From contig NC_083710.1 of assembly GCF_033118175.1 (NCBI RefSeq), positions 38,657,501-38,721,500 of the forward strand: 64,000 nt of DNA. Direction: 5' to 3'. Below the pieces are notes generated by a model that was given only the letters and a program-made list of their open reading frames with translations, had not been told where the DNA came from and searched no databases. Below, piece by piece: positions 54,926 through 64,000 of the stretch (its first letter is position 1; each line of letters begins with the position of its first letter). The translations under genes and the position numbers were made by a program. Source of the stretch: Dama dama (taxonomy: Eukaryota; Chordata; Mammalia; Artiodactyla; Cervidae).

Positions 54926-56562
54926 CCTATATTTAAGCATAGCCTGGTGTATATAGACATTTTTCATTGACATCTGTAGAAGTTTCATGAACGTGGGGTA
55001 TTGCAGAATAAAATTTGTGATTTCTGTTCATTAAGAAATACGGCCTTATAAGATCTTTAGTTTTGTCCGCATGTATATTGTCTGGCTGGTGTGTCCTATA
55101 CTAGCAATTGTGTACCTTCAGTGTTTCCTGTCACACAACATAGTTCCAGGCGTCTTCCTCCTAGGTCTTCCATCATGGGACTGCTATGTGCCCGAAATGC
55201 AAACCATTTTTAAACTTAGACAGAATGAACCTTAAGTAGGAAAGCACAATGTTTTTTCCACAAACTGTTGTAGATATTCCCAAGCAAAGTATGATGGGCT
55301 TAACTTCTCCACTGTTTGGGAAGATCAATCATGTTTCTCTTTTGCTGGTGTACACAATTAGAAGATTATGCATAATAAGAAATTACAAATGAGTTGGTGT
55401 CTGTGTTTCTGAGTGTGTGCAATGTATAAATATCAAGAGATTAAATCACACTATTAGTGTTTTAAAGGCGGAATCTTTTCCAGTTTACATTTGTTGCTAA
55501 CTGACCGAATTAGAGCCAGTTTATATCAGAAGCAGGTCCCTTGATAGGGTTTCTGCCTCTGTTCAGACCCACGGTCCTGGGGAGTTCTGGGGCCAAAATC
55601 GGGTCGGGAGCCTCTCTGTGGCTGCTCCTGCTCTGGGTGCCGGGCTGGGGTGGGCGCCCCTGAGCTGTGGCTGCCATGGAAGAAGCATGAACAGCTGACA
55701 CCTCCCAACAACTCACCCAGTGAGTGAGTGGTTGTCGTCTTTGGTTTTGGATGATTCTCTGCTCAGATCAAATAATTTGCATGTTTGCTCTTTTCTTTGA
55801 ACAGTCCTTCACTGTGTGCTGACTGTACATTCTCTAGCCCAGTGTACTGTCTGTTGGCCCTGTTATGCTGGCTCATCTGTTAACGTCTCTGTAAACACAC
55901 AGATACCTCTATTTCCACATCCCTCTCCTTTAAACCATAAAGACCCGTCGCCTGAGAGAGTGTCTTAACATTTATTCTCTTCACCCTCTGGCTCGCAGGT
56001 GAGGTGGGTCATTCAGGAACTCAGAACCTAAAGAGTCTACTTTTGGTTTCATAGTAACATGTTTAATACTGGTAATAATATAACTATATAAAGTCATTAA
56101 TAAAGGAGTATCTAAATAGCAGCCATAAATATGTAGAAACTGATTTTTGCACTAAACAAAGTGGCAAAGTTATCCAAGTCTTCAGATATTCAGAGCAACT
56201 CTTTGGAATTTCACTAGCAATTCAGGTTTGGCTCTTAGGGTTTCCTGAGTCTTTTCAGAACTTCAGGCCATATTTTAGCCTATACGTATATGTTCCTTCC
56301 TTTACTCTGTTCTCACATTTAACTAGAATTATTCTCCTGATTATGAAGAGTAGAGGAGTAAGTTGACGTGAAAATAAACGTTAAAAGGGCAGGATTACCT
56401 TTTTAACTACCCAGGTGCTAGTTCTGTCCATGCCTACCCTTAAAGTATGTATGTGACAATTTACAATAAACAGTTAAGTTTTCATTAGTTTTGTTTCTCA
56501 TGTAAGAGTCTAAAAGTCTCAAGGGTCAAGATAAAGATTATTCTTTAACATGCACCCAAACA
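54926..56562 (+). other. Intronic DNA, repeat-poor
   Basis: About 1.6 kb with no recognised repeat. A GC-rich patch at 55540-55690 has minus-strand frames with no known domain. Confidence 0.45.
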
Positions 56563-56765
56563 GGGACTACCCTGGTGTTCCAGTGCCGAAGACTCCACCC
56601 TCCCAATTTAGGGGGCCTGGATTCCATCTCTGGTCAGGGTACTAGATCTCACGTGCCACAGCTAAAGAGTTTGCATGAACGAAGATCAGAGATCTTGCAT
56701 GCTACAACTAAGACCTGGCGCAGCCAAATAAATAGATAAATACTTTTTAAAAAATAAATAATTTG
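56563..56765 (+). mobile_element. CHR-type SINE, sense
   Basis: GGGACTACCCTGGTGTTCCA head and AAGACCTGGCGCAGCCAAAT end with an A/T tail. Diverged. Confidence 0.8.
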
Positions 56766-57502
56766 TTTTATGTTTCTACTTCACAGGTACAAAACAAAGC
56801 TTTAATGAACATTAAGTTAATTTGCCAAACTATGTAATCACATCTGTGCATTACTTTTCCTTTTCATGTCATGTAGTCTATGTATTGCTTCATTTGCTGG
56901 TGATTTAACTTATAAACATCAACAGGAATATAAATGACACGTGACTTAGTACTTTTATTGTTAAAGCAGTAACTTTACCTGTTTTGCCAGTGCTTGATAA
57001 AATGTTCACCTCATCCCCTGCTCATTTGTTACAAATACATTTTAATCAAAACTTTATCTTAGACACATTGTATTAAGTTATATCCACTAACTCCAAGTGG
57101 AAGCTGAAAAAATCCATTGCAGTCTAAACCAAACAGGACATAAAGCCTGAAGTCCACTGGATCATTCAGATTTACGGACAGAAGGTGTGCGGCAGCTGGT
57201 TCAGCGCGGTTTCAGAGCCTCCGTTTCCGAGATTCCGTGACTTCCATAGCAGCACAGAAGACGACAACACACTTTGGGTCCAGTTGCCACTGCCACCACC
57301 TGTCCACAGCTCTGCCTCTGTGCTCCTCTGATGAAGGCATCTTTAAAATCTATAATCACTAGTAATATGCAGTAAGTAATTTGTGGTTGTAATAAAAGGA
57401 AACAAACAGTCTTTATTTCTGTTGTGTGCACACTTAGGTGCAGTTGTACATGATAGAGTACATACCTAGTTACCCAAGGATAGTTTAATAAATTGTTAAT
57501 AC
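56766..57502 (+). other. Intronic DNA, no feature seen
   Basis: About 740 bp without recognised repeats or exons. Confidence 0.45.
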
Positions 57503-57700
57503 CATGATGCTGGGAAAGATTGAAGGCAAAAGGAGAAGGAGGCGACAGAGGATGAGATGGTTAGACAGCATCACTGATTCAGTGGACATGAATTTGAGCA
57601 AACTCCAGGAGACAGTGAAGGATGGGAAAGCCTGGCCTGCTGCAGTCCATGTGGTTGCAAAGAGTCAGACAGAATAGCAACTGAACAAAAACAACAACAG
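57503..57700 (+). mobile_element. BovB extreme 3' end, sense
   Basis: ATGATGCTGGGAAAGATTGA to GAATAGCAACTGAACAAAAA with an AACAACAACA tail. Confidence 0.85.
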
Positions 57701-59166
57701 GATTTAAACTATATCAGCACAAAACCCTTTTGCCTGTTGATTCAAAGACTGAAATCTATTTTTTAATTACTTTTTGAACATCACACTTGGAATTGGTTTC
57801 CGTTCATAAAGGTTCATTCATTTCTGGCACACTTTTTTGAACATTTAACAGTATTAACCATATAATAGGCACTGGGACCACAGAAGAGAGAGATCCAGTC
57901 CTTGAGGCAGGCACATAGCGGGCAGACTCTCTCTGTCCAGTTACCAGGCTTCAGTGAACGCTCTCCGACTTCCACATGCGCACTCTGAAAAATACCTAAC
58001 CCACACAAGTGCTCGGGGAAGGACTCTTAGAGGAGGAGACAACCCAAACGCTTAACAAATGAGAGAGGGACAAGAAGCAACTCACATGCTTACCATTGTG
58101 AAGTTTCTTAATCACAGTCAGAAGCCAAGTGGTTACTTCCTCTGTCTCCTGGAAAGAGCTGCAGTTTAAAGGTTTTTGAAGCTCATCGGAGGGAGCCAGG
58201 TAACAACTGAAACTCAGGCCATACCAGCAGACCCAGTCAGTTTCAGGAAAGTGATGTTGGCAATGAGCAAAACTAGGGTTGATGCTTTAAATTAGTGCAG
58301 TATTTGTTTTGGTCAAGGCCAATTCATAAAGATAATGATGTCAATGGAATTTTAAGATAGAAGTGTAATTTTTGTTTTTAATAAGAAATTGCAAATCTGC
58401 CCCTTTGTTAAAGCTTTCATTATTTTTCCTTTTACCTGAAGATTTTCAAAAAAATCTGTTTTTTGTTTGGGTTAAATTTGTATGCAAGCAATATGTTGCT
58501 GTTTGAGGGGTGGTGGTGGGTGTTTTTAATCCTATTTTTTTAATACCAAATTTTGTGTAGGGTCAGGGTATGGGCTTAAGGGATTTGGCGATAGAGAAGC
58601 AAACTGCCATCATGTTGACCCACAAGCTGTGGAAACCCACCCTCACTCTGTGCTTCTGTGAACTGAGGAAGTGTGGAGCAAGACAGTCATGCTGGGGATT
58701 GGGGGTGTGGGACTCTGAGTGGGTCAGGGAGAAAGTGGGGGCGTGGTGGAGGAGACTACGAATGACTCACTTTCCTCCTGAAATCCCAAGCTATAAAATA
58801 CTTATAGCTGCAGACTGCAGCTATTCCCATGAAGGGAGGGGAGAGAGTCCCTTAATCAATCCATCTTTGCTCTACACTGCATGCTGTAAGATACAGTCTC
58901 CTCAGTTGTCACCCTCATGATCACCTCTCTTTCTGACTCAGCCCTCTGATAGCACTATGCCCAGGCTTACTTAGAGTTCTCAGTTTTGAGGAGACCTTTT
59001 TGCATGAGTGTGCAGGGTTCCTGCAATTAGATCATAGCTCATATCACAAAATGTTCCTTGTTACGTGCTACTGTACTCCTCGGTCGCCCAAAGAGAGGTC
59101 ACAACCCAGATAAATTTACTGATACCAGACCAAGATAGTAGTCTTCTATGTAAATTTAATTATATA
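57701..59166 (+). other. Intronic DNA, repeat-poor
   Basis: About 1.5 kb with no recognised repeat. The 116-codon frame at 58570-58920 matches nothing known. Confidence 0.45.
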
Positions 59167-60243
59167 ATGTATGCCAAAGCCTTTGACTGTGTGGATCACA
59201 ATAAACTGTGGAAAATTCTGAAAGAGATGGGAATACCAGACCACCTGACCCAGCTCTTGAGAAACCTGTATGCAGGTCAGGAAGCAACAGTTAGAACTGG
59301 ACATGAACCAACAGACTGGTTCCAAATAGGAAAAGGAGTACGTCAAGGTTGTATATTGTCACCCTGCTTATTTAACATATATGCAGAGTACATCATGAGA
59401 AAGACTGGGCTGGATGAAGCACAAGCTGGAATCAAGATTGCGGAAAGAAATATCAATAACCTCAGATATGCAGATGACACCACCCTTATGGCAGAAAGTG
59501 AAGAACTAAAGAACCTCTTGATGAAAGTAAAAGAGGAGAGTGAAAAAGTTGGCTTAAAGCTCAACATTCAGAAAACTAAGATCATGGCATCTGGTCCCAT
59601 CACTTCATGGCAGATAGATGGGGAAACGGTGGAAACAGTGGCTGACTTTATTTTTGGGGGGGCTCCAAAATCACTGCAGATGGTGATTGCAGCCATGAAA
59701 TTAAAAGACACTTACTCCTTGGAAGGAGAGTTATGACCAACCTAGATAGTGTATTAAAAAGCAGAGACATTACTTTGCCAAAAAAGGTCCATCTAGTCAA
59801 GGCTATGGTTTTTTCCAGTGGTCATGTATGGATGTGAGAGTTGGATTCTAAAGAAAGCTGAGCACCAAAGAATTGATGCTTTTGAACTGTGGTGTTGAAG
59901 AAGACTCGAGAGTCCCTTGGACTGCAAGGAGATCCAACCAGTCCATCCTAAAGGAGATCAGTCCTGAGTGTTCATTGGAAGGACTGATGTTGAAGCTGAA
60001 ACTCCAATACTCTGGCCACCTTATGCAAAGAGCTGACTCATTGGAAAAGACCCTGATGCTGGGAGGGATTGGGGGCAGGAGGAGAAGGGGATGACAGAGG
60101 ATGAGATGGTTGGATGGCATCATCAACTCGGTGGACATGGGTTTGGGTGGACTCTGGGAGTTGGTGATGGACAGGGAGGCCTGGCGTGCTGTGGTTCATA
60201 GGGTCACAAAGAGTCGGACACGACTGAGCGACTGAACTGACTG
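59167..60243 (+). mobile_element. BovB LINE, 5'-truncated, with reverse-transcriptase core
   Basis: Begins inside the reverse transcriptase at TATGCCAAAGCCTTTGACTG. The frame carries AFDCVDHNKLWKILKEMG, RQGCILSPCLF and the catalytic YADD (LRYADDTTLMAES). A frame change occurs at a G run near 59656 (TTTTGGGGGGGCTCC) and the frame ends at 59736. The 3' UTR continues to GAGCGACTGAACTGACTGAA. This is the best preserved BovB reverse-transcriptase piece in the window, but it is dead: it lacks the endonuclease and is frameshifted. Confidence 0.9.
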
Positions 60244-60282
60244 AAATAATGAAAAATATTACTCTGGTGCCTCTCTGTCTCC

Positions 60283-60760
60283 TTTTTTTTGGGGGGGGGG
60301 GGGTTCCCTGTGCTATACAGTAAAGCCTTGTGGGTTATCTGTTTTATACATAGCAGTGTGTATCTGTTAATCCTGCACTCCTAAGTTATCCCTGCCCTCT
60401 TTCCTCTTTGGTAACTATAAGTTTGTTTTCTATGTCTGTGAGTCTGTTTCTGTTTTATAAATAAGTTCCTGTTTTATAAATAAGTTCCTTTGTGTCACTT
60501 TTTAGATTCCACCTATAAGGGATAGCATATGGCATTTGTCTTTCTCTGTCTGACTCACTTCACTCAGTATGACAGTCGCCAGGTCCATCCATGTTGCTGC
60601 AAATAGCATTTTTGATTCTTTTTCATGTCTGAGTAATTAATATTCCATTGTGTGTATATACCACATCTTTATCCATTCCTCTGCTAGTGGACTCTGGGTT
60701 GCTTCCATTTCTTGACTGTTGTGAATACTGCTGCTGTGAACATTGAGATACATGCACCTC
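60283..60760 (-). mobile_element. L1 3' end, antisense
   Basis: T8 then G13, then TTCCCTGTGCTATACAGTAA and CTATGTCTGTGAGTCTGTTT, through to GAACATTGAGATACATGCAC. A 20-bp segment containing GTTTTATAAATAAGTTCC is duplicated in tandem at about 60453-60489. Confidence 0.85.
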
Positions 60761-61281
60761 TCTCTCACTTGAAAAGAAAGAAGTCAGAAAGTCATGGCTG
60801 ATAAGTAACACTGGGAAAGTAACTATCAGAGATTGGGATTTATCGTTGTGGGGCTTTCACATTTGCTAAATGCTCCTTTCATACTTTGGTCCAGCTCTTA
60901 CCCCACTAGAAAGAGGCTGATTGTTCCTGTGTCACTTTATACACGGCTTGGTCGTAGGAGATGTGTGATACTTACTAAGTAAGTTGGTGTTGGAGGTTTG
61001 TAACAAGGGTGTTTCCCTTGTGAGTAGGGCAGTGAGCTGAATCTACGCTGTCATTTTTCAGGAAGTGTCATGTTGTGGCTCTACTGAGTGACACTGAGGA
61101 AGCTGTATAAAGGCCCTGAGATGTTCAATTAGGGCTCCTGTCCTTTATTTTAATCCCTTGAAACCTACTTTACATGTTTTGTTTAGAACATAAACAAAAA
61201 TGTGCCTCCTGAAAAGCAGTTATGGAGGAAGGGAACATGCTCTTCTGCTCAGTGATATCAAGATAGAGAAGGTGCTGGCTT
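60761..61281 (+). other. Intronic DNA, no feature seen
   Basis: About 520 bp without recognised repeats or exons. Confidence 0.45.
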
Positions 61282-61467
61282 TTATTATTACTATTTGTTT
61301 ATTTGGCTGAGTCAGGTCTTAACTTGCAGCACTCAGGATCTTTAGTTGCAGTCTGTGAATGCTTAGTTGTGGCTTGTGGCATCTAGTTCCCTGACTGGGA
61401 TGATGGAACCCGTATCCCCTGCATTTGGAGTGCGAGTCTTAGCCACTGGACCAGGAGGGAAGTCCTG
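61282..61467 (-). mobile_element. CHR-type SINE, antisense
   Basis: TTATTTGGCTGAGTCAGGTC to GCCACTGGACCAGGAGGGAA plus GTCC. The B-box region is reversed and decayed. Confidence 0.8.
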
Positions 61468-61649
61468 ACACTTCCTTCTTTACTCCTCAGCATCCTGACA
61501 GTGGGCCCTCCTCTTCAGACAGACTGCGGTCCTAGGAGATATTTCTTTAACTCATTTATATAGGCATATATCATTTCATTTCACCGTGCTCATCAAGGAA
61601 AAGGCACACTAGCTTACTTCTCTAAACCAGGCCATCACTAGAGGAAACA

Positions 61650-61847
61650 ATGGGCTTCCCAGATGACTCAGCAGTAAAGAATCTGAATGCCAGTGCAGGA
61701 GACACGGATTTGATCCCTGAATTGGAAATGTCCCCTGGAGTAGGAAATGGCACTCCAGTATTCTTGACTGGGAAATCCCATGGACAGAGGAGCCTGGTGG
61801 GCTATAGTCCATGAGGTCTCAAATGGTCGGACACAACTGAACACACA
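61650..61847 (+). mobile_element. Bov-tA SINE, sense
   Basis: GGGCTTCCCAGATGACTCAG to CGGACACAACTGAACACACA, all parts present. Confidence 0.9.
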
Positions 61848-62961
61848 GAGAAAACAATATCCAGAGGCCACAGAGAATAGTTCCCAGAGCTTGCAGGTTT
61901 GCCAGGAATGACCTTCATCTCCCTCACTAATACTCTGTTATTTTGTAGAATTTATCATGAAGCATAGCTTACATAGTATTTTTAATTTAGTCCAGTAGTA
62001 TTTTGTTTCATGTACAATAAAATCTTGATTCAGAACAAAATGGAAAAGTTCTAATGACTGAAAGTTTCCAGTTGTAAAGTTTTCTCTAAGAAGAAAAGAT
62101 ATTCTTTAATTATACCACAGAAAGTTCAAAGACAGCAAAACAGTTACATTTTATCCAGATTATTGCAAATTCCAGAGTAAAGACCCCCCCAAATGAATGG
62201 GTTTTACTACATTTTGTCTGATGCAGTGTATATATATTGGACATATTGAAAGCATTGTAAAGAAGGCCTGTTCTTTTCCCACCTTCTTCCCGAGAAATGC
62301 AGAAACCAAAGAATGTTCAACAAAGAACAGAGCACTTTTTCCAATTTGTCACTTCATGGATAAAAAAGTAGAGACAGAATGCTGCAGCACCTGTTGCTTT
62401 AAAGGCAATAAACTCGTGAAATGTTTTAACAGAAGTCATCAGCTTTCAAAGATCTCTTTTATCCAGTCCACATCACTCATTGCTCTTAATTCCTTTGTCA
62501 CATTTTTTACTGCATTACAAGTAATCCTTGAAAGCCATGGAGCATTTTACGTTTAACCAGAACCATGTGGATGGCACTCTCAGGCTGAGGCTGGCTCCAC
62601 CCCAGCTTCTCCACCCCCTCCCTTCCCATACACTTGGCTTCTGATGCAGGCTGGAGAAGCGCATCCCAGCTCCGTCACTCTCCAGCCCAGCCCGGTGGGT
62701 CTGGAGGGCCACGCTTTGATCTCCAGCAGCACATTCCACTCGCTCTTGTCTTCCTGAGAGACCGCCACCCGCCAGGCTTTCCATTATTTATGTGTAACAG
62801 TCTGCGATGGCCAACAGGGTTGACTCCAGGTGTTTAGGAAATCTCATTCAGATAAACGTCAGGATTGGTACCATTCAGTCCGACCTACTGGAGTAGTTCT
62901 CTGAAACTGCAGTAAATTAGTTGAGGGTGAAGATGGGCAGAAAAATTCTCTCCAGCCTCTT
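61848..62961 (+). other. Intronic DNA, no feature seen
   Basis: About 1.1 kb without recognised repeats. The 119-codon frame at 62197-62556 is cysteine-rich by chance composition and matches no family I know. Positions 62590-62780 are GC-rich. Confidence 0.45.
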
Positions 62962-63002
62962 GGGTAACATGTAACATGTTACCCAACATGCTTGAGCATG
63001 TT
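62962..63002. repeat. Two adjacent perfect inverted repeats
   Basis: GGGTAACATG-TAA-CATGTTACCC (62962-62984) is followed directly by AACATGCT-TG-AGCATGTT (62985-63002). Both hairpins share the ACATG core. Confidence 0.85.
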
Positions 63003-64000
63003 ACTACCTTTCTTTTCCTCAGAGTACATCCACAAGCGTGATGTATGTCTTCAGGAATTACTGCAGGAATGCGTCTTGCCTAATCCTTCACAGCATCATT
63101 TTGTGTATTACCTTCTCTGAGAATAGCTTTTAAGAGGTTCATCCCAGCATTAAGGGTATCCCTAATTGCTTTCCTCTGTGCATTTCTCCTGCCTTCTGTG
63201 TGATTTCCCCCCCATCGTTAGTTTGTATATTTTCTGCAGTGTTGATTCTAGTCTTTACTGCTTTTTAAAATTTTTAGTTTCATCCCACCATTTTTCTCCT
63301 CTGCTGCTTTTGTTTATTAAGAGCTGGGCGGCTCCCTTCAGGTGTCTGTCATCTTCATCTTTGCTCTCCAGTGTTTTATAAAGTCCATCATTTTTTGTTT
63401 TCTCTGATTTTTCCCTGCTTTCTTTCAGAATTTGATTTTTATTGTAGTTTCCTATCTTCATTTTCCTATGAAATTTGGATAGGCCCAACATCAGTTTTTA
63501 AACAGATGGTCTAGCCAGATACGTTATTTGCCAAGACAGTGTGAATATATAAGCTTGACCTCTTTCTGTCCTGAGCTGAGCAGTGTCTGTCTTCACACCA
63601 GAATCTCAGCTGCAGAGTTTCCGAGGACTATGGTTCAGTTAGCGGCCCGAGGGATTGGAGGAGGAGCAGGGCCGTGTCCAACTCTCCTCTGGGCACCCTG
63701 CCTTCCTGCCCCTCTGGGGCTTACCCCATCCCCTGGGGTGGCCTTTGGGTTTCACTCTGTCCCCCATTGGGGTACCAGCCCTTTAGAGAAATACCCTCAG
63801 ACGGGGTTGCTGGCGTCTTGGTCAGTGTGGTTGTGGACACGGTGTCTTCCTTGCCCGACCATGCCAGCCTCTGCTGCCGCAGGATGGGAGGAAGTCCGGC
63901 GACAGGCCTGTAGTGACTGCAGCGAGGGACGGGGTTTCGGGGCTAAGGATGGTCTGAAAGCCAGCAGAGACATACCATCCATCCTGTTAGGAGACCACTC
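63003..64000 (+). other. Intronic DNA, no feature seen
   Basis: T-rich to 63500, GC-rich from about 63640. No exon recognised; overlapping frames at the end have no known domain. Confidence 0.45.

Larger units (their letters stand above)
36629..64000 (+). other. MICU2: MICU2 intron 1 (partial)
   Basis: Everything downstream of the donor is inferred to be intron 1, since no frame encodes the next known MICU2 segment. At least 27 kb long here. It is filled largely by antisense LINEs and SINEs on both strands. Confidence 0.75.

Noticed and set aside
58570..58920. 116-codon frame in intron 1
   Set aside because: No domain, no conservation information, inside an inferred intron.
62197..62556. 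119-codon cysteine-rich frame
   Set aside because: No family recognised and no splice context; probably chance.

Overview
This is mammalian nuclear DNA from a ruminant, most likely a bovid. The evidence is the interspersed repeats: BovB (RTE-type LINE) fragments on both strands, many Bov-tA SINEs (tRNA-Glu-like head plus a BovB-related tail), CHR-type tRNA SINEs, and 3' ends of the ruminant L1. No bacterial, phage, CRISPR or organellar gene is visible. Almost every long open frame is a read-through of one of these elements. Species cannot be fixed from the sequence; cattle and close relatives fit best.

Only one host coding exon is recognised. Positions 36425-36628 (+) encode 68 residues that match exon 1 of MICU2, the EF-hand regulator of the mitochondrial calcium uniporter, ending at a phase-0 splice donor (CAG|GTACGG). 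A TATA-less CpG island with GC boxes lies directly upstream and an AAGATGGCGGC (YY1-type) motif overlaps the start codon. Positions 36629-64000 are therefore the first part of MICU2 intron 1; exon 2 is not seen. In human the divergent neighbour of MICU2 is FGF9, so positions 1-36000 are inferred to be MICU2-FGF9 intergenic DNA. It holds repeats plus a few repeat-free patches that could be regulatory, notably 7485-7555 and 32000-32260.

Layout: 1-9 kb, scattered SINEs, a MER20 copy, two BovB 3' ends, a 3-unit minisatellite and a GC-rich patch at 6.9-7.8 kb. 9-20 kb, a run of BovB copies and nested insertions (SINE inside BovB, BovB inside an L1 tail, BovB inside a Tigger-like transposon). 20-28 kb, older elements (L2, MLT1-like LTR, L1) split by SINEs. 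28.3-30 kb, an unexplained GC-rich block. 30-36 kb, sparse SINEs. 36-38.2 kb, MICU2 promoter and exon 1, with an identical copied segment in early intron 1. 40.7-44.1 kb, a near-full-length antisense BovB with target-site duplication. 46.3-52.5 kb, a 4.6-kb antisense L1 nested in an older L1. 52.6-64 kb, intronic DNA with BovB, L1 and SINE copies.

The observation most worth checking is at 36674-36931. Two blocks of 74 and 180 bp, identical to sequence 0.8 and 1.2 kb further downstream, are joined by a 4-base filler and sit inside the CpG island just after exon 1. This looks like a recent template-switch insertion or an assembly error. No new multi-gene system is visible. Repeat boundaries are approximate, read by eye, except where a target-site duplication fixes them.
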